Shown: positions 9,569 through 24,080 of the stretch, piece by piece
How positions within the stretch are numbered: the stretch's first letter is position 1
Layout: every line of letters begins with the position of its first letter
Source: Pelecanus crispus
Taxonomy: Eukaryota > Chordata > Aves > Pelecaniformes > Pelecanidae
Assembly (NCBI RefSeq): GCF_030463565.1
Contig: NC_134652.1
Span: forward strand, 19,693,397 to 19,757,396
Reading direction: 5' to 3'
DNA length: 64,000 nucleotides
The notes under the pieces: generated by a model
Told to the model about the DNA's origin: nothing
What the model saw: the letters and a program-made list of their open reading frames with translations, nothing else
Database searches by the model: none
Made by a program: the position numbers and the translations under genes

Positions 9569-12500
9569 TTGTATTTTGATACACCTGGTTCTTACTGTGT
9601 CAGCTCAATCTATTTTCTCAACTTTTTTAAACAACTTCAGTTGTGATACAAAGTACAACCAGTTTGTTCTGTGCCATGGGATGTTGCTAAATCTGGCTAT
9701 GGTATGATATCTCAGGTCAGCAGCTGGCATTACCCTGAGAATCAAATCCAAGCTCTTCACCAAATGAGAGATCCAAAATTATTCGCCTTATGAGTTGTCT
9801 CATTTTTTTAAAAAAAAAAAAAACCCTGTATCTCACCAAATCTAACTGGAATATTTTGGTTTGACAGATTGTGTCATGGATCTTGCTATGCCATGGGTGA
9901 GTCTGTCTGGCAGGAGTCTGTCTTAATCCGATGGCCAGACTTACTTGCTGAGCTGTAGCATATGTGATGCTTGCATGAGTGCATCTAGGCAGCAACACTT
10001 AATGTCTTCCGGCTCGCTTTCACCTTGTACTTTGCTCATTATGCTGCCTCCTGCAGCCATACTGCTGTTTGGGGCACTGGGCAGTTGGGGTTTCTCCTCT
10101 TATACCCGGGAACCCAGCCGAAATGCCATCAGTACCAAAAAACTTCTGGCAAAATCAAGCGTCTGTCTTTGAGCCAGCCATTCACCTTTGACGCTGTGGC
10201 ACGGACCTACCCTTGCAGGTACTTAGAATGGAGAAAACGGTGCGTTGTTTCCCAAGAGCCCTAGTCCCTTGGGGGCAGAGGGTTTTGACACACCCCTGCT
10301 TCTCCCAGGTGCCAATTTAGACAAGCACGGAGTAAGAGCAGGCTAGCCAGCACCAGTTGCACACCAGATACTTTATATGGGATTTCTTAACACATTAACT
10401 CAGTGACAAGAAGCGGTTTAGTTCAATCTGTTGCACACAAAGTCAAGGGCTTCCCAGCAAGAAATCTGATTTTAATTATGAAAAAGCAATTCCCAAAAGG
10501 CAGAAGACCACATAGCCCTAACAGCGTGTTTCTGACCTGGGGAATGAATTTAGAACTTCCCCGTTGCAAAGCTTACACTGGACTCAGAGCCTTCCTTTCC
10601 CTAATGCCATCTACCAATCTCAAGTACTATACTGTATTACTGCGCAGGAGCTCTTGTGATATATACTGCTCCCTGCTCTAGAAAAAAAGTGAACTGAAGA
10701 GAGATTTGTAACTTAAGTGGTTTGAAGGCTGCTCTGCCTCAATGTGGGACTTTGCTTCGGCAAACCAGTTATGCAAGGCTGCTGGCTAGAGCAGAAGACT
10801 TCTAGCATGAGGAAAAGTAGCATTTTCTTATCCTCCAGCCAAGTTTTGTGACCAGCCATCACAACTGAAAATGCTTACTTGTCCTCTTGACCAAGACATA
10901 AATCACTTAAAAAATACCAGAAGAGAGGTTCCTTTGACCAAGCTTTGGTTTTAAACCAGCTTCTTTGCAAAGATGCCTTGGAAGATCTTACTTGCCCAGC
11001 AGAAAGACAACGCGGTACTGCAGTCTCTCAGCAGCTCCAAAGCCCTCCCTCAGTCGACAGAGCAAAGGATTTCTCCTTTCTCCACTCCCTACCAAAGCAA
11101 TGCAGTTTCACTCCCTTTAAAACAGGGAGCTTTCTGTGTTTAACACTAAAGCTTGCATAAATCAAAAAGGTAACAGGCTCCTAGAGGAAGGTATTACCAA
11201 CACTAAGATACAGTAACTTTAAAAAAAAAAAAAAGAAGCCTTACAAATGTATTTATCAGACACCGAGAAAAACAGTGTCACCCTTGGAAAATGGTCTTAG
11301 GCCAGGGGATTCAAACATGCATCTTAGATGCTGCTTTCAGACACATCCTATTCAAAAACTGAAGGTATAAAGCAGATGCAGTCCTCAAAACAGAGCTTGC
11401 AAACCTACAGCATCATCTCGTTCCCTTAGGAAGTCACTTTTCCAGCTGCATTGTAGATTTGCATTTCCACCACTGAGGTGACTGGATTTGCTCCTATAGC
11501 TCTGTAGGTCTAAGGTCTTAAAACTTTCAGTTATAGCCTATAGGTGGGACAGTACTTACAGACTTTATTCTTTGAACATAAGTGTTTCAAGTTGGGTTCC
11601 TAATAACTGTACTCACTTTTGTGAAGCTAGGCCTGGTCTTACCATGCAAAATTAAATTGAAATTGGTGGTATTTCATATTAACAAAGATCTGTCACCTTG
11701 GAAGATCAGCATCTGAACATTTCCTGAGAACATAATTAGAATTTTCACAGGCAGTTAGTGAATGTCTTTTTCTGTAATTACATATATCTCTCTAAACAAA
11801 TTACCACAATTTATATGGCAAATCTAGTAAATTAATGGTAATATGGTAGATATTACAGTATTTACATATATGTAAAGCAACAAGTCCCATCCTTCACAGA
11901 CACTTCTGAGCTTTAAAATGAAGTGTAATCAAGAATAAAATGTTTCAGTGAGGCCAAAATAGAAGAAAGTAAGGCTGTGCTAAATCCTCTCTCAAGAGGC
12001 CTCTCCTCCTGTTTCAATAATCACCTGTACTACAGCTGTTCCTGACTGGCATTTGCTTAGCCTGTTCTTACAGCACTCCAGTGATGGAGGCTCCACAAGC
12101 TTTCCAATTACTCTTTCCTCTTCTTACCTTAAAAGAGGCCCTTGAGGTCTTAGCCTAATTAAAATTAAGCTCCTGATTACTTGTTTTATTCTGCATAGAC
12201 AAGAAGAGGAAACTATTACTTTCTTTTTGCAATAGCCTGTAAGTGCTTGAGAGCAAAGAACAGCTTTCCCTCCTCTCCCCACGTACCTTCTCTAGGCTAC
12301 GTAATACTTCATTTCATGAAAAATGGATATTTCACCTTTTCATCCTTGTTTGAAAAGGAACCTGTTAGACCTTTGGATTTTCCTTAAGGTAGAAATACCA
12401 CTCTCTGCTAGCTCTGGTATAAGCCTTGTGGTGTGGTCCTGAACTTCACCAGTGAAAATTTAACACAGCTCAGTACCCATCTTTCATTGCTCGACTGACT

Positions 12501-15500
12501 TCATCCGCCTCATACAATAAGGCCTTGAGAATGTACGTATCATTTCTGTAGTGCTCGACAGACTGTCTGTGAAGCTTATGACAGCTGGACATATTGAATC
12601 AGTGATGCATTTCACTGATGATTTATTCTAAGGATTGCGTTTCCTCCATTACAAACATTCACCTTTATCCTGCTCCTCCTCCCTATATTGCAAACTGCTT
12701 TAACACTCCAGCCTTTGTTCATCTCCTTTCTAGATGAATTGTTAAGTTGGTCGCCTTTCCTTTCTTCCATGTGAAGAACAGCGTTTTCTGCTGCAGTGAC
12801 AAAATTAATGCAAGCTTGATAGGACCCACGGAGAAAAGGCAGACTGACTTGTTTTTGCAGTGCCCACCACAGATGGCCCAGTGGTGATCTCAGCAAGTAC
12901 ATCTTTCAAACAGTAAGGTAGAAGATACCAGGGTTAATTCTGAGGAGGCAAAGCATGAACGCAGCACTGTGGGTCTGCTCACTTGCTGATAAGTTTGTAA
13001 GACGTTCTAGGCATTGCAGTGCACTGAACGTACTGCAGTGGTGTACATGCATTACATCCTCAGCTTTCTTTGAGCACAGGGGCAAAAAATAAGGCTGCTC
13101 AACAGCTAAAGACTAGGCTTTCTGATAGGAGCGACTGTCAGTAAGGTGATGGTTACAATAAGTTAGCAACCAGAACCAACTCAGGGGAAAGGAGTAAGTA
13201 TCAAACAAGCTATCATAGTATACCAGAAACTGGAGTCTGCAGGAGAAGAAATTGGTCTACAGTTTACCATACTGTAAAAGAAATAAATGGGGCAGAATAA
13301 AATAAAAATTATTTGCTTCAAAAGGTATCATTAGGGAAATACCTCTGCTATCTCTTCATATTTCAGGTCATCATGGTATTTTATATGCTCTTGGACTTGC
13401 AGCACCTTGCACCTTACTTTTAGGACCAACATGAAAGTGACTGCCGCTACACACTTCACTAAGTGCAATGGGACTGATACGGCAATTCCCCTCTCTTGCA
13501 GGAATGGTAAGACAAAACAAAAAGCTTCACACAGCACAACTTCTGCCCTAAATAGTCCCCTCTTCCCCCAATCACACACACAACGGTAGTTAACCATGAA
13601 GTCAAATCTGTGACATTGTAATGTCAGAAGCAAATTTCTGAATTTTTTGGGGAAAGAATGCGTCTTACTGATATTCCTTTGAGAAAATACCATTTTAACA
13701 GATGAATTCATAGTATGTAGCAAGTATCATGAACTGAAATCAGGGAAGGCTCAGGGTGAGATGGTTTTTTGTGTGTGTGCTTTTGCATTTTGGGGTTTTT
13801 AAAGGCTTTTCTTTGCAAGGCTTTGCTTTTGTCTCCTGCCTTCCCACTCACAATCTCCCTCCAGTTTCCCATGCCCGGAGCTAATTCAACATCTAACCAG
13901 GAGACAGATAGGTTCTGAAAGCATCCAGCTGCCTTACTTTAACCCAACAATTACAATAGAATTTATAGAGATTTACAAAAAAACCCTCAAACACAAAACC
14001 ACAAAACACCAAACAAACCAAAAAGCAAACAAGCAACCCCCCTAGTTCTATTCCTCAATTTACGTACTCCTAATTACATACTGCAGGTCCATCAGGTCAG
14101 GTCAAGAATATTATGGTATGGCACAGACCTCTTTGACTTGGCTCTGAGCACCATACATAGCAAATCCACTGACCCGAGGAAAAGAGATCCATCCATAAAC
14201 TCAGTGTACAGCCACAGTCATTACTAGTCTCCCCTCCTCTACCTGTAATAAACTCAGGCCAGACACCTATACAGTGCAGAAACACGCAGGAGCTGCGGAG
14301 TTGGATGGGTACAGTTAAAGATGATTTTGTGACGGTCATACATCAGATATTGATACCCTTCAAACTCTCCATCTAGCAAAGGTGAGCGATAGAAGAGCTC
14401 CTAACATTTTTCTGCTCCACTTTATTATTCCCTTGGAAGAGTCCCACCCTCCCTTTTGCCTTCAAAGGTGCACAGTCAGGACCAGCACGTGGTCTCTGTC
14501 TGTAACTCTCACCTCAGCAGCTGCACCAGCAAAAGCATTTACCCTTTGCTACGCATTGGGAAGTCAGGAAATACTAACTTCCAAGCCATTCTCCCCAGCC
14601 CTAGAGCTTCTTTTTTCCTATCAGGCTATAAGATCCTCCTTTTCTTACCTGGCATAATCTTCTGAAAGACCATGGGCACCTGAATTGCTGGACAACATCA
14701 GTTCCAGAGGCCTGTCATCACCTCTGTTCAGGAAGGACACGAGGGCAGTATGAAATCCCAGTACACAGGAACAGTCTACTGGTGGAAAGGAGGCCCCAGC
14801 AACTGAGTTCGGACCCCTCATAAGTCCTCAGGACAAGAGCTAAGAACCAACCCCACCAGTAGGAAGTGGAAATGATGGAAAGGAGGCGTTACTGCTGAAG
14901 TAAATCTTCTGCAGGCCTGATGTCAGCCGGGGAGCGGTGGGTTAGTGCCGAGTGCTGCATTAGCAGCAGCTGAGAAAATGGGAGTAGCAGATGCTGATTG
15001 TATGGCACACATGGTGGTTATTTGCTAAATAACTGAATGACATTCATTTCTCTCCAAATCAAACCTTTACCATGCTGGAGAAAAACAGAAGGGGCATTTC
15101 ACAGGCCCCTATCTCAGCATTCTAGTTGTACTGGGACCAGTTGCCTAACTTTTATATTGGCTCATGTGAAAGCATAGGGTCAAGGCACCACTGAAGAAAT
15201 ACCTGGGCCTGTGCTGAATGCAGTGTGGACCTTGTTAGAGTAAGAGGTGTGGGTACAAGGTGTTTCTGCTCGGCTGGAAGAGAGCGCGACGGGGCAATAT
15301 ACTCTGTGAGGAGTATGAGTGAAGCCTCTGCTCCTCTGTTTCAAAATCCCTGAGCAGCTGAATACTGAAGAACTTGACTCTGATATTCATTCCAGCTAGT
15401 AATTAGAAAAACACAGTATTTTGGTATTTTCAGTGGACTGCAAATGTCAAATATTATGTTCTTATTCTCAAGATCAGGTACATAATTAACATTGCGTTTT

Positions 15501-16157
15501 ATTCTACCCAGTGAAAAATATGCTACTTCTTTAAGTATAAAATACCATACAAATGCTACAAATGGACATTCTGTGCCAGTGCAGGTTAAGGTGCCATGTA
15601 GTCATAGCCTCAAGCAGCTAACTGACAGTGGAGGTTGTGCTGGATTTCTCCTCCTCGAGTCTCAGTCATTATTCAGAGAAGGGAAAAACGAGAGATGAAG
15701 ACTGTTTCCGAGATCACATCTTGCTAGCTAGTTATTAGAGCTCACACCTTACTCCTGCGGGCTCCAGGAGGTTGCCCAGGGCACGCGCCTGAGCCGAGTT
15801 CAGGGTCACAGTGGCTGTGAAGCCGTTCGCCCTGGCAGGTGTAGTCTTCCTTGTCTCTTGTGGTAATATGGGGAAGAATTACTTTCTGTCAGCATGGAAG
15901 TGATGGGGAGAGGCCTGTGCAGTCATTTTAAATAATCAGTCACCTTCCCTGGGCTAACAGCTCCTTAGAAAATGCAAAATTTTACCCTTCAGGATCTACG
16001 GTTCACAGCTATGCACTAATGCCTTCCTCAGCTGCTGTGAACATAGAGCAGCAATTGCCTTTACAAGGAACAGTTAGGCAGAGACATATATTTATAGTTA
16101 ATTATCATGTTAGGGCAGCAAGAGCAGAGCAGAGTGAATTCCAAATGCAAAATACTT

Positions 16158-16174
16158 CCCCCCCCCCCCCCCCC
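16158..16174. repeat. Poly(C) tract
   Basis: An uninterrupted run of 17 C. It is likely length-variable and prone to sequencing or assembly error. Confidence 0.9.
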
Positions 16175-19100
16175 TCCTTTTCCGTATGGATTATATTAGC
16201 CCCTCTAGCATTTGCTTATCCCTCTTGGGAGCCTTTTCAAAGCATTCTCAGCTCTGGGATTTAATGCCTGGCATCGCTGACGTGTGGAATTAAAAATGTA
16301 AAGCGTATTTGCCACCTTCTGTTTTTAGATTAGCAACAGAGAAAATAGTCCCTGGCCTGCACGTAAAGCCAGGAGGGCCCAAGGGATGCAGCCGCAGTGC
16401 GAGCGGAGCGGGGAGAGGAGAGCCCATGGCGGGGCAGCCCAGAGGGAGGGAGGCAAAAGTCCCTCTGGAGCTACAGGAGCAAGCGGAGGAGAGGGAAGCT
16501 GTGGCTAAAAGCTCTGTCAAATGCTCATTGCTCGATGTGATCTGGCACAGAAACCTCTTGCAGTGTTATTTCGGGAGACAAGAGGAGAATGTTTTTGTCT
16601 ATAGCCCTTTGGCCAGGAAGAGGACTGGGTTATAGCTTAATTGGTATCTGCAGTTGTTAGCGCAGTGGTATGACAAAAGATAGTAAAAAACCTGATTTTC
16701 ACTGGACGGTCCTGATGTACAAACACAAAAATCTTTAAAACAATAAAGAGAATGGGAAGTGCGTTTTCTCCACTCTTAATGGAATTTGATTAACAGCTCT
16801 AGCATTTGCTTTCTGAAGTGGCCTATGGACATTTTCCAGACACCATTCTACCTATTTTCCAATTCATCTTGTGTACTGAGTATTTTTTAAACCCTCAAGG
16901 CACAGCTATTAAAGCAGTACTTAGAAAAATGGTCTCTCATAACATTTTTGAAGGATCTTCTGAGCCATCAGGGTTACCACCACTCTGGCACGACTAGAAA
17001 CCAGAATAAATTCCTAATATTTTAACTTTATTTTTATACTGTTCCTTTGGTAAATAGAGCAGTGTAATTCATAGGCACATAACCTGTGGTTTAGGTGCCA
17101 CAGAGACATTTGCCACAGGTTTAAAATAATCTTGAGACAGCGGTGGGCTTTTTTTTCATCTATGGTTTCAATTTTTGTCAGAGCAACTTCTTGCCTTTCC
17201 TGCTCTGAGTCACAAGTTTGTGCAGAACAGCATGGGAGCCCCTGCAGTATTTTATATAAGGGTTTATTTGTGCGCATTTATACAGACAAATCTGCACAGT
17301 GGTTTGTAATGTATTTTTTCCAATTGATTTTAAATTCTGGCCTCCTGCAAATAATCTTTGACGTTACTATGAATTTGCTGGTTTTGTGACTACACGACAG
17401 GCTTGGTCTGGCATCGCTGGTGAGGGAGAAGTATCTGTAGAGCAATTCTTCTTGAACTCATGCCAGTGCTGCCAGAGTGACTTTGGCCCATCACGTTCAA
17501 GCATCTTTTGTCTTCCAAAGGGCATTCCTTTTCAACACCATGAGCCCACATGGTTTCCTGGACGGTGTGGATTTCCCTTCGCATAATGGTGCAAATTAAG
17601 TGTCTCCATCCTTCAATAAATTTGGGACGTGTGTGACTGCCTCTCAAACTGGCAAGCAGCACAAGAGTGAGAAAGGACAGAACGTGGACCGGAGTCCCTG
17701 GATATTTTCCACCATCCGGTCCTTGACGCTTGCCGTAGCTCCTCACTTCCCACGCTGGCTGCCAAGCAGAGCCCAGCCAGCTCCAGACACAGGGCTGGGG
17801 GGACGGCTGGGTCAGTGATGGCTGGGCTGCAGCTCAGCGCTGCTAAAGGAAATATTCCTCTGCAATAAGGAGACACTGAAATAGTTGTACTGCCAGCATC
17901 TGCTTCCTCTTAAACATCTATTTTACTCCTACATTTGACAGATGGACCAGTGATGGGGAGAGGAGTGCTGAGAGCCTCCGGCTAATTTCACTGATTTGGA
18001 AACATAACTGAGAAATACACGTATTTTTATCCCTCACTATTTTCACAGGGGTTTTACTCCTTTCATTCAGCAAAGGCCAGAGCTACAAATCAAATTTGAA
18101 TTTTGTTTAGCGAGGAGGGGAGTAGAAGATGGAGGTGTGAAGGTGTGGCTGATCTAAACCATTTCACTCATTTTCATGTTTTTTCAGGCCTGCTACATAT
18201 TTCATATATTCTTAGTGCAAAGACTGCTTCTGGAGTAGAAGGAGCTATTTTTGATTTCCAGCTGGATTTCCCACCCTACGCTGAACATGGTGCAAATAGC
18301 TAAGATTTCTCTCGGATAGCCCTCGGTTTTGTTTGTCAGGCGACACAGTAATTCTGCCTTCATGCTTGCCTCCCTTCTTGGCCCCCCTGCAATTTTTCCT
18401 CTCATGCATCCCCAATTCTCAAATTTGCAACGGAGCTATTCTCACCTTATGCCCTGCCTGAAATTCACAGGCTGTATGTGCCAGTGTGAGTCAGCAGTAA
18501 TTACACTTCATCTTTAGGAAAGACAGCGGTGAAGGAGTTGAAGGTGATTCAGCAGAACGCTTTATTAGCAATATCACACCGGAGGTCATCACACCTGAGA
18601 CATCAGGTCTGAGCTTCTCAATTACAGGGGGTTGTGTAATAGATAGTTTTCCTAAAGGTTTTCTGGAGTAGCCTGAGATATGCTATCCCATTAGAGACTG
18701 CAAATTAAAGCACTATGGAAGGGCAGGGATGGTGCCCAAGAGCTATGAGCAATTTCACATTTGTCTACCCTGTCAAACGCTCTTCTCTTGATTCTCACAA
18801 AGCACAGCACTGTAGTTAGAAATCAGTTTATTCTGATGAGTCAGTGCTCATAGTATTATCCTGGCACAATTGAGGCACTAGCAATTAAACCTTATTCTCC
18901 AGTTGTTCTGCCTTTTTAATCGCTGCCAGTTCTCATGTGTTTCTGGCTTATTACTTGCTCTGAAGGAGCTGGAGGCAGATGGCCGATCAGGTATTGCAGA
19001 GACGTGCCATACTGATGTCAGTCTAACTGCAGAGTTAAAATCTACTGTCTGAACAAAAAAGATTGGATTTATATAATGAATCCACCATGGGGTTATGTTG

Positions 19101-22100
19101 CAGCTACCATTAAAACAAGAGCAAAACAGCACTGCATACCAGTATCATAAAAGGAACCAGCAGTTAATTGTGTGATTTGCTTAGTTAATGTTTGTTATAA
19201 GTTACAGTAATTAGCAATGTAAACTAAAGTCAAAGGCATTTCTTCCAAAATTTAACTGTTTCTAATTTCTTTTTAAAACCGTACAGCTGCGGGTAGCTAT
19301 TTATGAGGCTGAGGGTGAACCATCACTGGACTGAACGACACAGAATAGAGCGTTCTGCAGGACGTGCACGTCTGCAGGCTTCCTCTACAGCCCTGCCAGC
19401 ACACTGACCCTGTCTGTTGATATCTTCCCCTTCTGGTCTACCTTTCCAAACAAAGCCTACTAATTATGTGATATTTTGTATGAGACGAATCAGTAAAGGG
19501 TCAGCATGAGACCAAGAAACTCCTAGTTTGTGGGTTAAGGAATGCAATGCTTAGCATATTTTGCCTGTAAGTATTTTACAGCAATGACATGCTGTCCTCT
19601 CAGTACTTTATAAGGCCAAGTGGATAATCTTTCCTTATCTCCTAAATATGTTTTGTGTAATACCCTGAACAGCATTTGCAGCTGCTAATAAAGACAGTAT
19701 TTTTTATGGAAGTTCTAATTTTACAAAATCGCATTTCATTATTTGTTTACTTACTTTAAAGATGTTACATTTTGCAAATATTGTCTTTAAGGCTGACAGT
19801 ATTTTGAAGGCACGTCACAATGAATGCTGGGTTTTTAATGTAAGCAGAAGAGACTATCTGAATGCCAAGTAGGGAAAGATGCGAGTGAAATGAGAGTGCT
19901 GTGGCTGTGCAGGGGAAGTCACACCTGAGAGCAGACATGAAGGCTCCTAAGCCTGCAGCTGGGTCTTGATCATGCAACAACTTTTCCCTAAGTTCAGAAT
20001 TGAGACTCCTTGTGCTCTTCTAAGGGGAAACAAGGCATTTAAAAAATAATTCTGTAAAAGTTACATGCTTATGGAAACCATTCAAGTTAGCCAATATGAA
20101 AGTGTGTGTCAAGCCTTGCTCCTCTCCATAACTTATTTTGCATTTTACTTAATCGTTCTTTAAAAATTTCTCTTAATTCAGCACTGCCAAGTCCCTCAAT
20201 ACTTATGGTTTTCCCCCTTTTGATTCCTTTCTTGAAAGTCTGAATTAAAACCTACCTATCTCCTTTCAAGATTCCCATTTCTGTTAAATAAAAGAATCAG
20301 AAAGAGGGATATAAAGACAGCAGAGAGAGACTAAGATTAAATGGCAATGGGATTTTGGTAGCCTGGCTGTGATAACTCCACCGTTTCCTCCCTCTTTGCC
20401 CCTCAAGGGCTGAACTGCAATTGGTGAAGACATCAAGCTGTCCTTCTCCAAGCACAAAGAATTACTGCATTTTTCTGCTCAGTACATTTCCTTCCTCCAA
20501 GACTCTGACAAAACTGCAGGCAGCACATACTGTAAGAAGCATCCATGGTGCAAGAACCTGTTCAATGCCCTCATCACCAGTTCAGTGTTAGCACTTCACT
20601 GAGACCACACAGAATGGTGAATAACTCAGATGACAAATTTGCCAGGTGGAGCACAGGCTGTGGGAGCTCTTGCAGCCACTGGTGTCTTAGACCCTCATTT
20701 TTGTGCTAGATTGTCACTAGCTACCTCAACCCCAATGGAAGCCATCCAGTTTGATTCCCTTTCACATCTGAGAAAATTAAAAATAATGTCTTCTAGGAGA
20801 GTGGCCTACCCATGAGCTAGTGTTCCCTTGGGATCTGAGAGGAAATGCTTGGAAACACCTTTTTCACTGTGCACCATAGACATAAAGCTTCCTTGCATAT
20901 AATAAAAAAATGGATATAGCTTAACAGCCTGCTTTTTAAAGTATTAACCTGGCTTGCCTTGCCCTACGAACACTTAAATATTTTTAAATTGTCACTGGAT
21001 AAAATGCACAAGCAATTCCTGAAGCTGTCCAGGGGGCAATGTATTCCTCCACTTATTTGCAGTAGGAATGAGCTGGAAGTAGTTGCTCAGTTGCTGGGGT
21101 TTCTCACAACTGAGGTACCTTTGGGGCATGCAGTCCCAGAACTAGGCAATTGGGAAACGTTAACAACAGAACCTGAGGCTGCTATAGACTGCATCTGCCT
21201 GTGGACGTAAGCAGCAGCTAAATGGCGTTAGGGGAGCAGAGGGATTTAGATGCCAAAGGTCTTTTCTGGGTCTGGAACTCAGTGCAATGAAGCTTCCACT
21301 GGATTTCAACAAGGGGTCTGTTGTTTGACCTCTGGTCCTCCCTTCACTTTCAAAAGAAAGGTGGATGCATAACAAGATTACCATATGCCCCTGATAATAC
21401 TTGAAGTAGCAAGTAAAGAGATAAAGGGGATTCATGGATAACTTGCATGTATTCAGAGGAAATTGATTTTCATGGAGAAAATGGCAGAATCCCTCTCTGA
21501 AATGTATACAGTATTTGCCTTTTCCAGAAAAAAATACCGCTAATTTCCTTCCATGGTCTTAGAGAGTTTTTAAACAGTTCTTCAGTGTGAAAAGTTACGT
21601 TTTTTCCACGTATGGATTTATTGAGCATTTAACAATGGCTAGAAACACATTCTACACTGAAACATTTGTCCAAACTCTATTGATAAATACCTTGTTATAA
21701 ATGTAGTTGAGATGCCACAAAATATTTTCCTTAATAAGAAATAAAGTGTAGCCATGTGTTATTCTGATTTCAGTGATGCTGATGTAGCAAAATATGTATT
21801 CATAAATTCACTTTACCAGACAGTGCCATAAGGACACAACTACTATGTTTCCAAGGATATCCCACAACAGATCCCACATTAAACAATGTTCCAGCTTCAT
21901 TTTCAATGAACAGGGTTTTCTTTTTAATTTAAAAATGGGACATCATCTGAAATGTACATACACTTACCCAAGCTGTGGATTAATCAGGCCCTGCCTTCAG
22001 CTGATGCCTCTATTATGGAGCTCATAACAGAAGATATTTTATGCTCACCTCAGACACAGCTTCACCTACTCCTAGTTAAAGCTCTTCTTCTTCTCTTTAG

Positions 22101-23219
22101 AGAGCTGATGGCAAAGGTGAACGCACTCAGTATGCTCTTATAGCCTCATTTACATATGTTTTATATCACGAGTCTTTTCCTTTGTCTAGGATATCCCACC
22201 TCATCCTTATCCTGGATAACTGAGCAGTGAGCGTACAGCAGAATCAGGTAATGAAGAAGAAATTATCTCTCTGGCAAAGACTGTACCCCGGGTAGCTTCC
22301 CAGGGACTTCCCAGGGAGGCTGAAGGGTGCTAAAAGTGCACTAAGTCAGGTTTGCACCCTCTGGATCTGGCCCCAGTGTAAGAACTCCTCAGCGAGGTGA
22401 GGAGCTGCTCTCATTAATTGTGGCTTTGAGCGGCACAGTGGGCTACTCTGAAGTTACAGGGAGTTGCTCCACAGAGCGCTTGGGCCACATTTCTGACTAT
22501 CCAGTTGTCCTCCAGACCTTTCCTGAGGTCAGCCTGAGTCACAGCCTTACACGTGGGCTGTGTAGCCACAGGGGCAACGCAGATGGGCAGACCATTGGGC
22601 ACCATGGCTATATAAGGCTTCACAAACAGAGGAGGGAAGGGGGGGGTGGATCTTTTGCCAGGCCCCTTTATAGCACAAAGACTACTGAGTCCCCAGAATA
22701 TGCAGGGTCAGGTTGTGAGTTTAAAAGCACAGATATGAAGAGCATGAGAAGGAACCACAATTTTTAACTTCTTCAGGCTCAGAAGACAGATGCATTTCTA
22801 GTCTTAAATCTTTGGAAAATGAAGGGTATGCGGCCTCACTGTCTGCCCTTTATACTCTGGGTGCTTCTGGGATCCAGTGGTCATATCATATCTCTCAAAA
22901 CTGCTAAATGAACCTTTACTAAAAAGAAAAAAAAAAAAGCAACAAAACGCAATTTAAGAGCCGAAGAGAAATGCCAGAAGCGTCAGTGGTAGGCATCCTT
23001 CCCTACCCTCAGCCCACCAGCTGTGCTCAGCAGGAGGTCTTCCTTGCTGGAGCTGCATTAAAAACACTCTGTCTTGGGCTTGATTTCCACGAGAAGAAGG
23101 ATTCCACATGCCCATGTCAGAGCTTGACCCCAAGCTCACATTCCTACTGTCAGAAGGTACTCTTTTATGGTCAATACAACACCTTGATTTCAACCTGCAA
23201 ACCACAGACAGGCCAGGAT

Positions 23220-23253
23220 TCTCTCTCTCTCAAAAAAAAAAAAAAAAAAAAAA
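23220..23253. repeat. (CT)n followed by 22-base poly(A)
   Basis: A short CT run leads into 22 consecutive A bases. It may be the tail of an old retro-inserted sequence, but no source element is recognisable upstream. Confidence 0.85.
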
Positions 23254-23494
23254 GGAAAAAAAGCACCTGATTTTTACACACATAGTCCCATGTTCTCTGT
23301 GGTTTTTTGGACAATGCTGCTTAGAGGACCTCAAATCGAGGACGGCCGTCACTAATGCTCTAGGCTGCAACCTTTCTTCACAGCAGCAAGCACAGTTGCA
23401 TCTAAACCATCCATCCTATATACTCATCTCACCAATGTGAGTTAGGGTTGAATAGCTGACATGCAAGGACTGTCAGCTAAGAGGACTCGATGTG

Positions 23495-23721
23495 GGGATA
23501 TGGGGTCACAAAAATTATTAGAGGGATGGAACATCTTTTGTATGAGGAAAGGCTAAGAGAGTTGGGATTGTTCAGACCCATCCCTGGAAAGATTCAAGGT
23601 CAGGTTGGACATGGTTCTGAGCACCCTGATCTAGCTGAAGATGTCCCTGCTCATTGCAGGGAGGTTGGACTGGATAATCTTTGGGGGTCCCTTCCAACAC
23701 AAACTATGCTGTGATTCTATG
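23495..23721 (+). mobile_element. CR1 LINE 3' fragment, internally deleted
   Basis: The sequence has the CR1 3'-region landmarks GAGGAAAGGCTAAGAGAGTT, then GATTCAAGGTCAGGTTGGA, GAAGATGTCCCTGCTCATTG and a terminal GTGATTCTATG. Between the first two landmarks a stretch normally present in CR1 is missing: the text jumps from GATTGTTCAG directly to CATCCCTGGAAAG. It is an old, 5'-truncated, non-coding copy. Confidence 0.85.
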
Positions 23722-23814
23722 CCCATGTGAGTCATGGGCAGAGGTCACAGCCCAAAAGCTTGCCAAAGCTTTGTTGCAAGAGATGGCAACATATAAAAGG
23801 GGTTAACAAACTTC

Positions 23815-24080
23815 CTTGAAAAGCATGCCTCAAGTTGCACCAGGGGAGGTTTAGATTGGATATTAGGAAAAATTTCTTCACGGAAAGGGTAGTCAAGCAT
23901 TGGAACAGGCTGCCCAAGGAAGCGGTTGAGTCCCCATCCCTGGAGGTATTTAAAAGATGTGTAGATGTGGCACTTAGGGACATGGTTTAGTGGTGGACTT
24001 GGCAGTGTTAGGTTTACAGTTGGACTCAATGATCTTAAAGGTCTTTTTCAACCTAAACAATTCTACGGTTCTATGATTAA
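23815..24080 (+). mobile_element. CR1 LINE 3' fragment
   Basis: A second CR1 end in the same orientation lies about 100 bp after the previous one. Landmarks are GGATATTAGGAAAAATTTCT, GGAACAGGCTGCCCAAGGAA, GTTGGACTCAATGATCTTAA and an ending close to TTCTACGGTTCTATGATT. Its body differs from the first copy, so it is an independent insertion of another CR1 subfamily and not a tandem duplication. The left boundary is approximate. Confidence 0.85.

Larger units (their letters stand above)
7966..9590 (+). other. PPP1R3C: PPP1R3C 3' UTR
   Basis: No frame of note follows the stop. AATAAA occurs at 8750-8755 and 9563-9568. The second, followed by T/G-rich sequence, gives a 3' UTR of about 1.6 kb, in line with the long 3' UTR of the mammalian mRNA. 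The first could be an alternative shorter end. The region is AT-rich with ATTTA-like and T-rich patches that may affect mRNA stability. Confidence 0.65.
9591..23494. other. Intergenic, no gene recognised
   Basis: About 14 kb without a recognisable exon, RNA gene or large repeat. Simple sequence includes A runs near 9810 and 11220, a 17-base C run at 16158-16174, and a CAAA-rich patch at about 13975-14040. Open frames reach at most 130 codons (13331-13723, minus strand); their translations resemble nothing I know, and they lack splice context. Confidence 0.5.

Noticed and set aside
16635-16685. Possible tRNA gene (GTTAGCGCAGTGGTA resembles box A)
   Set aside because: No box B at the right distance and no cloverleaf pairing could be traced.
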